Under the pieces are notes generated by a model. That model did no database searches. It saw only the letters and a program-made list of their open reading frames with translations, and was not told where the DNA came from. The translations under genes and the position numbers were made by a program. Below are positions 36,720-46,355 of a stretch of DNA of 64,000 nucleotides, piece by piece. Where the stretch lies: the NCBI GenBank assembly GCA_016288815.1, contig JAEELF010000017.1, positions 1 through 64,000 on the forward strand, in the 5' to 3' direction. This DNA is from Ruminococcus sp. (GTDB lineage: Bacteria > Bacillota > Clostridia > Oscillospirales > Ruminococcaceae). Position 1 is the stretch's first letter. Every line of letters starts with the position of its first letter.

Positions 36720-39350
36720 TTATTTGATGAATTCGCCGACTACCGCGCAGACCTCAGCCATTGCGGAGTCTATCTTCGAGATATCGCCTACGCCTGCCAT
36801 AGCGCTGTCGGGCTTACCGCCGCCCTTGCCGCCTGTGAGCGCGGATATCTTCTGTACTATCTTTCCGGCGTTAGCGCCCTTATCTACCGCGCCCTTGGTG
36901 CAGACGCAGAAGATAGTTCCCTTTTCGCCAACGGTTCCCGCGAATACTGCAACGACGTCGCCGCCCTTGTCCTTTACGCTGTCGCCAAGCTTGCGGAGCG
37001 CATCGGGAGCTGTGCCGTCGAGGCGTGCCGAAACGACCTTCACGCCGTTCACGTCAGCTGCATTGTCGAACATAGCTGCGGTCTTGGCGTTGGCTATCTG
37101 CTGGTTCAGTGACTCGAGCTGCTTGTCCTTGTCCTTGATCTCAGCCGCAAGAGAAGCACACTTCTCGGGGAGCTCATTCACGTTGGTGAGCTTTATCGCC
37201 TTTGCGGAACTGATGATAGTGCTCTTGTAGCCATTGAGGAGCTCGAGCACGCCCAGACCCGTTACAGCCTCGATACGTCTTACGCCGGCTGCTACGGAGC
37301 TCTCGGACACTATCTTGAAGAGCCCTATCTGCGATGTATTGGAGATGTGCGTACCGCCGCAGAACTCAACGGACGGTCCCGCTGTCACAACGCGGACAGT
37401 ATCGCCGTACTTCTCGCCGAACAGTGCCATAGCGCCGAGCTTCTTAGCCTCCTCAATGGGCATTTCCTGCATAGTTACGGGGATAGCGTTCATTATCTCG
37501 CCGTTCACGATAGCCTCGACCTTTGCGATCTCCTCCTCTGTCATCGCGGAGAAGTGGTTGAAGTCGAAGCGGCAGGCTGTCTCGTTTACGAGCTGACCAG
37601 CCTGATGAACGTGGTCGCCGAGAACTGCGCGGAGTGCGTTCTGGAGGAGATGTGCGGAAGTGTGGTTGCGCATTATCGCAAGTCTGCGGGACTTGTCTAT
37701 CTCAGCAGTCACGGTGTCCCCCTTGGAAACGCCGCCCTGCTCAACGAATGCGATGTGGAGGAAATGTCCCTCGGACTTGATAGTATCAGCGACGTAGAGT
37801 GAGGTCTCGCCTGCCCTGAGGTAGCCTGTATCGCCGACCTGTCCGCCGCTCTCAGCGTAGAACGGGGTCTTGTCGAGGACGATGACTACGTCCTCGCCCT
37901 CGGACGCAGACTGCACCTCGGCGCCGTCCTTGTAGATAGCGAGTATCTGGGCATTCTCGGCGGTGAAGTCTGTGTAACCGGTAAATACGGTCTTGGGCGC
38001 GTCTACCTTTATGCTGTTGTCAGCCCACGACGAACCAGCCTTTGCGGCGTGATCAGCCTTAGCGCGCGCACGCTGCTCCTTTGCGAGCTCAGTGAAGCGG
38101 TCGCGGTCAACTGTGTAGCCCTTCTCCTCGCAGATCTCGACTGTGAGATCTATCGGGAAGCCGTATGTATCGGCAAGCTTGAATGCATCGTCGCCAGAGA
38201 GGACGGTCTTGCCCTCAGCCCGGAGAGTATCCATAAAGCCGGTAAGAAGATCTGTACCCTTGTCGATAGTCTTGGCAAAAGCTTCCTCCTCGACGCCGAT
38301 GATCTTCTTGATGTACTCGCGCTTCTCTGCGAGCTCAGGATATGCGCCCGCGTTCTCGTTGATGACTGTGTCGCAAACCTCGCAGAGGAACGGACGTGTG
38401 ATGCCCAGGAGTCTGCCGTGGCGTGCTGCACGTCTGAGCAGACGGCGGAGAACATATCCCCTGCCCTCATTCGACGGCATGATACCGTCGCCGACCATGA
38501 AGGTCGTGCTGCGGATATGGTCTGTGATAACGCGGAGGGAAACGTCCTTCTTCGCGTCGGTCTTGTAGTCAACTCCTGCGATGCGGGAGATGTGCTTCAT
38601 GATATTCTGGACGGTATCGACCTCGAAGATGTTGTCCACGCCCTGCATTGCACACGCAAGACGCTCCAGACCCATACCTGTGTCGATGTTCTTGTTCTTC
38701 ATCTCAGCGTAGTGACCGTTGCCGTCACTGTCGAACTGGCTGAACACGAGGTTCCATATCTCGATGACGCGGTCGCAGTCGCTTGCCTGCTCGAAGCTCT
38801 CGAACGGACCGTAAGCCTCGCCGCGGTCGAAGTGTATCTCGCTGCAAGGACCGCACGGACCTGAGCCGTGCTCCCAGAAGTTGTCCTTCTTGCCGAGGCG
38901 GATTATCCTGTCGTGCGGGATACCGATCTTGTTCTCCCAGATCTGCTCAGCCTCGTCGTCGCTCTCAAAAATGGTTATCCACAGACGCTCTGCGGGTATC
39001 TCGAGGGTCTTCGTGAGGAACTCCCACGCCCACTCGATAGCCTCGTTCTTGAAGTAGTCGCCGAACGAGAAGTTGCCCAGCATCTCGAAGTAAGTACCGT
39101 GACGCGCGGTCTTGCCGACGCTCTCGATGTCGGGAGTACGGATACACTTCTGGCAGGTAGTCACTCTCTTATTGGGGGGAGTAGCCTGTCCGAGGAAGAA
39201 CTTCTTCAGGGGCGCCATGCCCGAATTGATGAGAAGAAGGCTCTTGTCGCCCTGAGGCACGAGCGAAGCGCTCGCCATTCTCGTGTGGTTCTTGCTCTCG
39301 AAGAACGAAAGGTACTTTTCGCGTAAGTCGTTAAGACCTGTCCACTGCAT
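36720..39350 (-). CDS. alaS: Alanyl-tRNA synthetase
   Basis: 876 residues from ATG 39350 (after AAAGGAG); the longer frame upstream runs through the T-box leader and is false. The class II catalytic core begins MQWTGLNDLREKYLSFFESKNH, followed by GDGIMPSNEGRGYVLRRLLRRAARHG. The editing domain carries HTSAHLLQNALR (HxxxH) and VEFCGGTHISNTSQIG (Cys-x3-His zinc ligands). The C-terminal oligomerisation and glycine-rich tail (GGKGGGKPDSAMAG) is complete. It charges tRNA-Ala and edits Ser/Gly. Confidence 0.98.
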   Translation of the reverse strand: MQWTGLNDLREKYLSFFESKNHTRMASASLVPQGDKSLLLINSGMAPLKKFFLGQATPPNKRVTTCQKCIRTPDIESVGKTARHGTYFEMLGNFSFGDYFKNEAIEWAWEFLTKTLEIPAERLWITIFESDDEAEQIWENKIGIPHDRIIRLGKKDNFWEHGSGPCGPCSEIHFDRGEAYGPFESFEQASDCDRVIEIWNLVFSQFDSDGNGHYAEMKNKNIDTGMGLERLACAMQGVDNIFEVDTVQNIMKHISRIAGVDYKTDAKKDVSLRVITDHIRSTTFMVGDGIMPSNEGRGYVLRRLLRRAARHGRLLGITRPFLCEVCDTVINENAGAYPELAEKREYIKKIIGVEEEAFAKTIDKGTDLLTGFMDTLRAEGKTVLSGDDAFKLADTYGFPIDLTVEICEEKGYTVDRDRFTELAKEQRARAKADHAAKAGSSWADNSIKVDAPKTVFTGYTDFTAENAQILAIYKDGAEVQSASEGEDVVIVLDKTPFYAESGGQVGDTGYLRAGETSLYVADTIKSEGHFLHIAFVEQGGVSKGDTVTAEIDKSRRLAIMRNHTSAHLLQNALRAVLGDHVHQAGQLVNETACRFDFNHFSAMTEEEIAKVEAIVNGEIMNAIPVTMQEMPIEEAKKLGAMALFGEKYGDTVRVVTAGPSVEFCGGTHISNTSQIGLFKIVSESSVAAGVRRIEAVTGLGVLELLNGYKSTIISSAKAIKLTNVNELPEKCASLAAEIKDKDKQLESLNQQIANAKTAAMFDNAADVNGVKVVSARLDGTAPDALRKLGDSVKDKGGDVVAVFAGTVGEKGTIFCVCTKGAVDKGANAGKIVQKISALTGGKGGGKPDSAMAGVGDISKIDSAMAEVCAVVGEFIK

Positions 39351-39394
39351 AGATATATCTCCTTTGATAATTAAAATTGTTTGCTGCGGGCGTA

Positions 39395-39616
39395 TAAAAC
39401 AAAAAACACCTCCGCCGCCAAATGGGACGAAGGCTCTCGTGGTACCACCCAAATTCAAAAGGACAAGCTGTCCTTTCCTCATTCTCCTTAACGCGGAACA
39501 CGCTCCGGTTTCCCGGAGAGGCTCAGGGGCAGCACCCGCTCCGCACGCAGGAGCTCTCACCTGCCGCTCCCTCTCTGCGCCGTGCCGATAACGGTCGATC
39601 CCGTCAATGCCGTACA
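39395..39616 (-). promoter_or_regulatory. T-box leader riboswitch of alaS
   Basis: The minus-strand leader carries GGGTGGTACCACG (about 39438-39450), the T-box sequence that pairs with the acceptor end of uncharged tRNA, preceded by a long imperfect Stem I (about 39500-39600) and followed by a GC-rich stem and TTTTTTGTTTT (about 39392-39436) that can form terminator or antiterminator. A GCT triplet at 39531-39533 is a candidate alanine specifier; I am not sure of its loop position. Uncharged tRNA-Ala should switch on alaS and what follows. Confidence 0.93.
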
Positions 39617-39621
39617 CTGTT

Positions 39622-39650
39622 ATTATAGTCCATTCCGCGCCGATTGTCAA
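39622..39650 (-). promoter_or_regulatory. Perfect-consensus promoter of the alaS T-box transcript
   Basis: Minus strand TTGACA (39645-39650), 17 bp, TATAAT (39622-39627). Confidence 0.9.
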
Positions 39651-39671
39651 TGGTTTGGGGGAAATTTTCAT

Positions 39672-39703
39672 AAAAAGAGCGAGCCTGCTGAATGCAGACT
39701 CGC
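39672..39703 (-). terminator. Terminator of the pyrimidine operon
   Basis: Minus strand stem GCGAGTCTGC / GCAGGCTCGC with one G-U pair, then TCTTTTT. It lies just after the carB stop and ends 19 bases before the next promoter. Confidence 0.85.
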
Positions 39704-39710
39704 CTGTAGG

Positions 39711-42700
39711 TCATATCTTTGTTATATCCACCAGCTCGACGTCGTTTATCGTCCTGCCGGATTCGAGTACCTTCACGAGCGAGCGTGCGGTGTCTATCGC
39801 CGTAAGGCTGCATATCGAGCGCTCTATCGACTTACGTCTCATCTTTACGCTGTCACGCTCGGGAAGTCTTCCCTTCGCGGACGTCGAGATGACGTAGTGT
39901 ATCTTTCCGCTCTCGAGCAGTGTCACGACATTCGGCTCGCCGTCGGATATCTTCCGCACGAGGTTCGCCGCGATCATGTTCCTGTGGAGCACGCTCTGCG
40001 TACCGGAGGTCGCGTACAGCTCGAAGCCCATACGCTCGAACTTGTCCGCTATCGGCAATATCTCCTGCTTGTCCGTGTCGCGCACGGAGATGAGCACTCC
40101 GCCCTCACGCTTGAGGTCGAAGCCTGCCGCGATAAGTCCCTTGAGGAGCGCGTCCTCGAGGTTTCGTCCGATACCGAGACACTCGCCCGTGGACTTCATC
40201 TCAGGTCCGAGCATGGTGTCAACGTCCGTCAGCTTCTCGAAGCTGAATACCGGCACCTTGACAGCAACGTAGTCGCCTGCGGGGTAAAGTCCGCTCTCGT
40301 AGCCCATGTCCCTGAGCTTCGCGCCGAACATTATCTTCGTCGCGATGTCCACCATCGGTATGCCCGTTACCTTGCTGATATAGGGCACAGTTCTCGACGA
40401 ACGCGGGTTGACCTCGATGACATAGACCTCGTGGTTGTATACGACGTACTGGATATTCACCAGTCCGATGACGTTGAGCTCCTTCGAGAGCTTGCGGGTG
40501 TACTCAACGATTATGCGCTTGATACGGTCGGAGAGGTGCTGTGCGGGGTAAATGGAGATAGAGTCGCCGGAATGCACGCCCGCGCGCTCGATATGCTCCA
40601 TGATACCGGGGATAAGGAAGTCCTCGCCGTCACAGATAGCGTCGACCTCGACCTCAGTTCCCATCATGTACTTGTCGATGAGGACGGGGTTCTCGATGTT
40701 GTGGCTCATGATTATGCCCATGTACTCCTTGACATCGGCGTCGGAGTGGGCGATTATCATGTTCTGACCGCCGAGAACGTAGGACGGTCTCAGCAGCACG
40801 GGATAGCCGAGGTCGTTGGCTGCCTTCAGAGCCTCCTCGGTGTTCATGACTGTATGTCCCTGCGGACGCGGTATGCCGCATTTTTCAAGTATCTCGTCGA
40901 AGCGCTCCCTGTCCTCGGCAGCGTCTATCATATCAGCCGATGTACCGAGGATACGCACGCCCATGTCGGAGAGGTGGCGGGTGAGCTTGATAGCGGTCTG
41001 TCCGCCGAACTGTACTACTACGCCGTAGGGCTGCTCGGTCTCGATTATAGCCTCGACGTCCTCCTTGGTGAGCGGGTCGAAGTAGAGACGGTCGCCGGTA
41101 TCGAAGTCAGTGGAGACGGTCTCGGGGTTGTTGTTGCAGATGACAGCCTCATAACCGAGCTGTTTCAGTGTCCACACGCAGTGTACCGAGCAGTAGTCGA
41201 ACTCAATGCCCTGACCGATACGGATAGGACCGGAGCCGAACACGATGACCTTCTTCTTGCCCGTGTCGGTGCGCTCGATAAACTGCTTCGCCTCGTTCTC
41301 CTCGTCGAAGGTGGAGTAGAAGTACGGTGTCTCCGCCTTGAACTCGCCCGCGCAGGTATCGACCATCTTGAATACGGCGCTCTTGTGCTTGGGACACTTC
41401 TGTCCGGACATACGCTCGATAGTGCTGTCGAGGTAGCCGTACTGCTTGGCGATGTCGTACTTTTCCTCGGTGAGTTCGCCCTCCGCGAGCCATTTTTCGA
41501 GCGCCGCGAGGTTGAGCAGCTTGTAGAGGAACCAGTTGTCGATCATGGTGATCTCGTGTATCTCCTCGGGGGTGATACCGCGCTTGAGCGCCTCGAATAC
41601 CACGAACGAACGCTCGTCGTCGACGTCGTGCAGCTTCGCGCGGATCTCCTCGTCGGTGAGCTTTTTCAGCTTCTTGAGGTTCATGGAGTCCATGCCGAGC
41701 TCTATCGAGCGGACAGCCTTCATCATCGCCTGCTCGAAGCTCGTGCCGATAGCCATGACCTCGCCGGTCGCCTTCATCTGCGTACCGAGGGTGCGCTTTG
41801 CGTATACGAATTTATCGAATGCCCACTTCGGGAACTTTATTACGACGTAGTCCAGTGCCGGCTCGAAGCACGCATAGGTCTTGCCGGTGACCTGATTGAC
41901 GATCTCGTCGAGGGTGTAGCCGATAGCTATCTTCGCAGCGGTCTTGGCGATAGGGTAGCCTGTCGCCTTTGAAGCGAGCGCCGAGGAGCGCGATACACGC
42001 GGGTTTACCTCGATTACTGCATACTCGAAGCTCGTCGGGTGCAGCGCGAACTGACAGTTGCAGCCGCCCTCGACCTTCAGCTCCTTGATGATGTTGATAG
42101 CCGCAGTACGCAGCATCTGGTACTCGCGGTCGGAAAGCGTAACGGCAGGCGCGATAACGATACTGTCGCCGGTGTGTACGCCGACGGGGTCGAAGTTCTC
42201 CATGGAGCAGACCGTTATGACGTTGCCCTTGGCGTCACGGATGACCTCAAACTCGATCTCCTTCCAGCCGCTGATACACTTCTCGACAAGTATCTGTGTG
42301 ATAGGAGAAAGACGCAGACCGTTGGTCGCTATCTCGTGGAGCTCTGCCTCAGTCTGTGCGATACCGCCGCCCGTACCGCCGAGCGTGAACGCCGGACGCA
42401 CGATAACGGGGTAGCCGATGACCTTCGCGAAGTCCATTGCATCCTCGACCGTCTCAACGACCTTCGAGGGTATGCACGGCTCGCCTATCTTTTCCATCGT
42501 GTCCTTGAACGCCTGTCTGTCCTCCGCCTTGTGGATAGTCAGCGGGTCGGCGCCGAGGAGCTTTACGTTATGCGACTCGAGGAAGCCCTCCTCCGCGAGC
42601 TGCATGGAGAGAGTGAGTCCGGTCTGTCCGCCGAGCGTGGACAGAAGGCTGTCCGGCTTCTCCATTTCGATTATGCGCTTTACTACGTCGAGCGTGAGCG

Positions 42701-42902
42701 GCTCGATGTAGACCTTGTCCGCCATAGCCTTGTCGGTCATTATGGTCGCGGGGTTGGAGTTCACGAGGACTACCTCCAGACCCTCCTGCCTGAGTGCGCG
42801 GCAAGCCTGTGTTCCGGCGTAGTCGAACTCCGCAGCCTGTCCGATGACGATAGGTCCGGAGCCGATGACGAGCACCTTTTTTATATCCTTTCTCAGCGGC
42901 AT
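39711..42902 (-). CDS. carB: Carbamoyl-phosphate synthase large subunit
   Basis: 1063 residues from ATG 42902 (MPLRKDIKK), one base after the carA stop. Two homologous ATP-grasp halves (about 1-400 and 545-930) begin with VLVIGSGPIVIGQAAEFDYAG and VIVFGSGPIRIGQGIEFDY. Biotin-carboxylase-type loops RPAFTLGGTGGG and RPSYVLGGQNM are present. The C-terminal MGS-like regulatory domain (about 935-1063) contains the allosteric site region. It supplies carbamoyl phosphate to pyrimidines, and to arginine unless a second enzyme exists elsewhere. Confidence 0.98.
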   Translation of the reverse strand: MPLRKDIKKVLVIGSGPIVIGQAAEFDYAGTQACRALRQEGLEVVLVNSNPATIMTDKAMADKVYIEPLTLDVVKRIIEMEKPDSLLSTLGGQTGLTLSMQLAEEGFLESHNVKLLGADPLTIHKAEDRQAFKDTMEKIGEPCIPSKVVETVEDAMDFAKVIGYPVIVRPAFTLGGTGGGIAQTEAELHEIATNGLRLSPITQILVEKCISGWKEIEFEVIRDAKGNVITVCSMENFDPVGVHTGDSIVIAPAVTLSDREYQMLRTAAINIIKELKVEGGCNCQFALHPTSFEYAVIEVNPRVSRSSALASKATGYPIAKTAAKIAIGYTLDEIVNQVTGKTYACFEPALDYVVIKFPKWAFDKFVYAKRTLGTQMKATGEVMAIGTSFEQAMMKAVRSIELGMDSMNLKKLKKLTDEEIRAKLHDVDDERSFVVFEALKRGITPEEIHEITMIDNWFLYKLLNLAALEKWLAEGELTEEKYDIAKQYGYLDSTIERMSGQKCPKHKSAVFKMVDTCAGEFKAETPYFYSTFDEENEAKQFIERTDTGKKKVIVFGSGPIRIGQGIEFDYCSVHCVWTLKQLGYEAVICNNNPETVSTDFDTGDRLYFDPLTKEDVEAIIETEQPYGVVVQFGGQTAIKLTRHLSDMGVRILGTSADMIDAAEDRERFDEILEKCGIPRPQGHTVMNTEEALKAANDLGYPVLLRPSYVLGGQNMIIAHSDADVKEYMGIIMSHNIENPVLIDKYMMGTEVEVDAICDGEDFLIPGIMEHIERAGVHSGDSISIYPAQHLSDRIKRIIVEYTRKLSKELNVIGLVNIQYVVYNHEVYVIEVNPRSSRTVPYISKVTGIPMVDIATKIMFGAKLRDMGYESGLYPAGDYVAVKVPVFSFEKLTDVDTMLGPEMKSTGECLGIGRNLEDALLKGLIAAGFDLKREGGVLISVRDTDKQEILPIADKFERMGFELYATSGTQSVLHRNMIAANLVRKISDGEPNVVTLLESGKIHYVISTSAKGRLPERDSVKMRRKSIERSICSLTAIDTARSLVKVLESGRTINDVELVDITKI

Positions 42903-42903
42903 A

Positions 42904-44010
42904 TCAGTCACGCTCCTTTCCCATAGTCTCCACGAACTCATCGAACAGGTACGCCGTATCGAGCGGACCTCCGTGAGCCTCCGGATGGAACTGCACTGTG
43001 CGGGCGTTCACCGCGGTATAGCGGATACCCTCACAGGTCTTGTCGTTCGCGTTTATATGGGACACATGACCGACGGACGGGTCAAGGCTGTCGCCGATGA
43101 CCGCATAGCCGTGGTTCTGGCTGGTAACGTAGGTAAGTCCGCTCTCGAGGTCGATAACGGGCTGGTTGGCGCCGCGGTGACCGTACTTGAGCTTCTCTGT
43201 CTTTGCGCCGTTTGCGAGCGCCATGAGCTGATGTCCGAGGCAGATGCCGAATATCGGTATGCCGAGCTGCTGTATCTCGCGGATATTCCCGATTATCTGC
43301 ACGTTCTCCGCAGGGTCTCCGGGGCCGTTCGAGAACATGATACCATCCGGCGCGAGCTCCTTCACCTGCTCAGCGGTCGTCTCTGCGGGAACTACGATGA
43401 CCTCGCAGCCGCGCTTCACAAGCTCCTGACGGATATTGCGCTTGTAGCCGAAATCGAACAGCACCACGCGGAAGCGCTTCTCGGCGGGGAGATAGGTGCG
43501 AACCTCGGTTCCCGTTACTGCGTCAACTGCGCCGCGCACCGCGAATGCCTTTATCTGCGCGAGGAGCTCGTCCTTCTTGGCATAGACGTCCTCGGTGGTG
43601 ATAGCACCGTTCATTACGCCGACCTCGCGTATCATGCGGGTCAGGCAGCGGGTGTCGATGTTGTTGATACCGATGATATTATGCTCGATGAGGAAGTCAT
43701 TGATGTTGCCCTCGCAGCGGAAATTCGACGGTGCATTGCACCACTCCCTTACGATATAGCCGCTGACATACGACCTTGCGGACTCGCTGTCCTCGCTGTT
43801 CACGCCGTAGTTGCCGATCAGCGGGAAGGTCTGTGTGACGATCTGGCCGTAGTAGCTGGGGTCAGTGAGGGTCTCCTGGTAGCCGGTGAGACCGGTCGTG
43901 AAGACGACCTCGCCGATGACTGTGCCCTTCGCGCCGAAGCTCCTGCCCTCGAAGACCTGCCCGTTGGCAAGCAGCAGATACGCTTTTTCGCTCATGTTGA
44001 ATAAAGACAT
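42904..44010 (-). CDS. carA: Carbamoyl-phosphate synthase small subunit
   Basis: 368 residues. N-terminal small-subunit domain with GEVVFTTGLTGYQETLTDPSYYGQIV, and a class I glutamine amidotransferase domain with GPGDP, the Cys loop IFGICLGHQLMALANG and VQFHPEAHGGP (His/Glu). It releases ammonia for CarB. The ATG at 44010 has AAGGA eight bases upstream; a second ATG five codons in is possible. Confidence 0.98.
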   Translation of the reverse strand: MSLFNMSEKAYLLLANGQVFEGRSFGAKGTVIGEVVFTTGLTGYQETLTDPSYYGQIVTQTFPLIGNYGVNSEDSESARSYVSGYIVREWCNAPSNFRCEGNINDFLIEHNIIGINNIDTRCLTRMIREVGVMNGAITTEDVYAKKDELLAQIKAFAVRGAVDAVTGTEVRTYLPAEKRFRVVLFDFGYKRNIRQELVKRGCEVIVVPAETTAEQVKELAPDGIMFSNGPGDPAENVQIIGNIREIQQLGIPIFGICLGHQLMALANGAKTEKLKYGHRGANQPVIDLESGLTYVTSQNHGYAVIGDSLDPSVGHVSHINANDKTCEGIRYTAVNARTVQFHPEAHGGPLDTAYLFDEFVETMGKERD

Positions 44011-44123
44011 TGGATCATTCCTTTCGCATTATTCGTGGATATATGACACTTCTGCACGCCGTTGTGCAAAAGGCTCTATGCATTGCATTATGCGGGACGC
44101 CATGGGCGGCGTACCCTACAGGG
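44011..44123. other. Hairpin-rich gap between pyrF and carA
   Basis: A 113-base non-coding spacer inside the operon. On the minus strand it contains ACCC-TGTA-GGGT right after the pyrF stop, ACGCC-GCCCAT-GGCGT, and GCAC-AACG-GCGTGC. None has a T-run. They could set relative mRNA stability of pyrF and carAB. No promoter is evident. Confidence 0.45.
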
Positions 44124-45050
44124 TCACTTGAGATTGATGTACTGGCAGATATCGTCCCTCATGCGGATTGCCTCGCGGCGCGCTGCCTTTGCGAAGTCGC
44201 GCTCGTCGCAGCCTTCCTTCTTGTACGCACACATAACTGCACGGGAGGAGTTCACGATAGCTCCGAGACCGTTTGCGTCGAAGCCGCCCTTCAGACCCTC
44301 TGCACCGCCGCCCTGTGCGCCGTAGCCCGGCACAAGGAACATCGTGTGCGGAAGTCTCTGGCGGAGCTCTGTGAGCATTTCGGGATATGTTGCACCTACT
44401 ACCGCGCCCACGCCAGAGTAGCCGTACTGTCCGACAGTATCAGCTCCCCACTGCTCGCACATATCTCCCATTGCCTCGTAGATAGTCCTGCCGTCCGCAA
44501 GCTTCATGTCCTGGAGCTCACCGCTGGAGGGATTGGAGGTCTTTACGAGTACGAATATACCCTTGTCACGCTCGCGGCAGACCTTCAGAAGCGGGTCGAT
44601 ACCGTCCGTACCGAGGTAGCCGTTGACTGTGAGTGCGTCCGCGGCGAAGGGCTCTATCTCATTCTCACCGACCATAACAGTGCCGAGGTGAGCGTTTGTG
44701 TAAGCCTCCATAGTCGCGCCGATGTCGTTGCGCTTGCCGTCTGTGATGACGAACATACCGTTCAGCTTGGCGTAGCGGATAGTCTTTTCAAGCGTCTTTA
44801 TGCCGTAATGGCCGTACATCTCATAGTACGCAGCCTGCGGCTTGATCGCAGGGACAACGTCGTGTATCTCGTCGATGATCGCCTGATTGAACGCGAATAT
44901 CGCCTTTGCGGCAGCCTTGAGCGTCCAGCCGTCGTCGTCGAGGTAGCGGCGCTGGATATATGCGGGGACGTACTCGAGCTTTGGATCGAGACCTACGACG
45001 GTCGGGTTCTTCAGTTCGATGATCCTTTTGATGAGTCTGTCGAATGACAT
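44124..45050 (-). CDS. pyrF: Orotidine-5'-phosphate decarboxylase (type 2)
   Basis: 308 residues, the longer type 2 form. Final step to UMP. N-terminal VGLDPKLEYVP, catalytic DGKRNDIGATMEAYTNAHLG (Lys-Asp pair around 107-110) and the phosphate loop PGYGAQGG near residue 235. It lies 12 bases after pyrC. Confidence 0.96.
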   Translation of the reverse strand: MSFDRLIKRIIELKNPTVVGLDPKLEYVPAYIQRRYLDDDGWTLKAAAKAIFAFNQAIIDEIHDVVPAIKPQAAYYEMYGHYGIKTLEKTIRYAKLNGMFVITDGKRNDIGATMEAYTNAHLGTVMVGENEIEPFAADALTVNGYLGTDGIDPLLKVCRERDKGIFVLVKTSNPSSGELQDMKLADGRTIYEAMGDMCEQWGADTVGQYGYSGVGAVVGATYPEMLTELRQRLPHTMFLVPGYGAQGGGAEGLKGGFDANGLGAIVNSSRAVMCAYKKEGCDERDFAKAARREAIRMRDDICQYINLK

Positions 45051-45062
45051 AGATTTTCCTCC

Positions 45063-46337
45063 TTATTCGTTGCGTGCGTCGTATCTTATTTCGCCTTTTG
45101 ATATGGTGACTAAGGGCTTGCCGGTGAGGGTCATGCCCTTGAAAACTGAGTTGTGAGACTTTGAATGCAGCTTTGCGGGGTCTACCGTCCAGCGCCTGCC
45201 GAGGTCAGCGATGAGCAGATCAGCTGTCCTGCCGGGCTGTATCGCGGGGATCTCGAGCCCCAGTATCCTCCTCGGGTTCACGCACATCAGCTCGATGACC
45301 TTTTTCAGCGGTATCTCGCCGGTATGGTAAAGCGCCGTGAGCGTAGCCGCAAGGGAGGTCTCCAGACCGACTACGCCGTTGGGCGCGGTCTCGAAGTCTG
45401 CCTTCTCCTCAGCGGTGTGCGGAGCGTGGTCGGTGATTATGCAGTCTATAGTGCCGTCCTTGATAGCGTCTATTATCGCGCGGACGTCCGCGGGAGTACG
45501 CAGGGGCGGATTCATGCGGTAGTCGGCGTCGCGCTTGGCGAGGAGCTCGTCGGTGAGCTGGAAGTAGTGCGGGGCGGTCTCGCAGGTGACCTTCACACCG
45601 CGCGACTTCGCAAAGCGTATCATCGCAGCGCTGCCCTCCGTGCTGACGTGGCAGATGTGGATCCGCGCGTTTACGGACGAGGCGAGTATCATCTCGCGGG
45701 CGGTTATGTAGTCCTCGGAGGCTCTGTCCATGCCCTTGACGCCGAGCTTTTCGGACATCTCTCCCTTATTCATGATACCGCCGGCAATTATCTTCAGGTC
45801 CTCGCAGTGCGAAGCGACGAGCAGTCCGTTCTCATTAGAGAGCTCGAGAGCCTTTCTCATCTTCTCTGCGTCCTCGACGGGGCGTCCGTCGTCGGAGATA
45901 CAGATGCAGCCCGCAGCCTTCAGCGCGTCGTAGTCGCAGAGCTCCCCTCCGGTCATGCCCTTGGTTATGCAGCCGACCGGGTAGACATCCACGCCTGTGT
46001 CCTTCGCCTTGTCGATGATGTAGCGGATGGTCTCGGGACTGTCGCATGGGGGCTTGGTGTTCGGCATCGCGAGCACACCTGTGACTCCTCCCGCGAGCGC
46101 AGCCGCACAACCCGTGAGGACGTCCTCCTTATGAGTCTGACCGGGGTCGCGGAAATGGACGTGCATATCGAATATCGAGGGCATGAGCACGAGGTCCGTG
46201 CCGTCGATGACCTGATCCGCACCGCAGTGAAGATTGGTCCCGACCTCGGCTATCCTGCCGCCGTCTATCAGTACATCAGCTACGCGGTCAGTTTTTGTAT
46301 CTACCGCGCGGATATTCTTTATAAGTATTGATGACAT
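45063..46337 (-). CDS. pyrC: Dihydroorotase
   Basis: 424 residues, class I. Zinc-binding MPSIFDMHVHFRDPGQTHKED (HxH at about 59-61), VASHCEDL and ICHVSTEGS (further His ligands), and DCIITDHAPHTAEEK (catalytic Asp). Cyclises carbamoyl-aspartate. It lies 18 bases after pyrR. No aspartate carbamoyltransferase or dihydroorotate dehydrogenase gene is in the operon; these must lie elsewhere. Confidence 0.97.
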   Translation of the reverse strand: MSSILIKNIRAVDTKTDRVADVLIDGGRIAEVGTNLHCGADQVIDGTDLVLMPSIFDMHVHFRDPGQTHKEDVLTGCAAALAGGVTGVLAMPNTKPPCDSPETIRYIIDKAKDTGVDVYPVGCITKGMTGGELCDYDALKAAGCICISDDGRPVEDAEKMRKALELSNENGLLVASHCEDLKIIAGGIMNKGEMSEKLGVKGMDRASEDYITAREMILASSVNARIHICHVSTEGSAAMIRFAKSRGVKVTCETAPHYFQLTDELLAKRDADYRMNPPLRTPADVRAIIDAIKDGTIDCIITDHAPHTAEEKADFETAPNGVVGLETSLAATLTALYHTGEIPLKKVIELMCVNPRRILGLEIPAIQPGRTADLLIADLGRRWTVDPAKLHSKSHNSVFKGMTLTGKPLVTISKGEIRYDARNE

Positions 46338-46355
46338 TATTCCACTCCTATCATG

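Noticed and set aside
39351..39671. N-terminal extension of alaS by 107 codons
   Set aside because: It translates the T-box leader, terminator and promoter; the ATG at 39350 has a proper ribosome site and the family N-terminus.
39582..41972. 796-codon open frame on the plus strand, antisense to carB
   Set aside because: Same codon-bias effect; it also crosses the alaS promoter and the pyr terminator.
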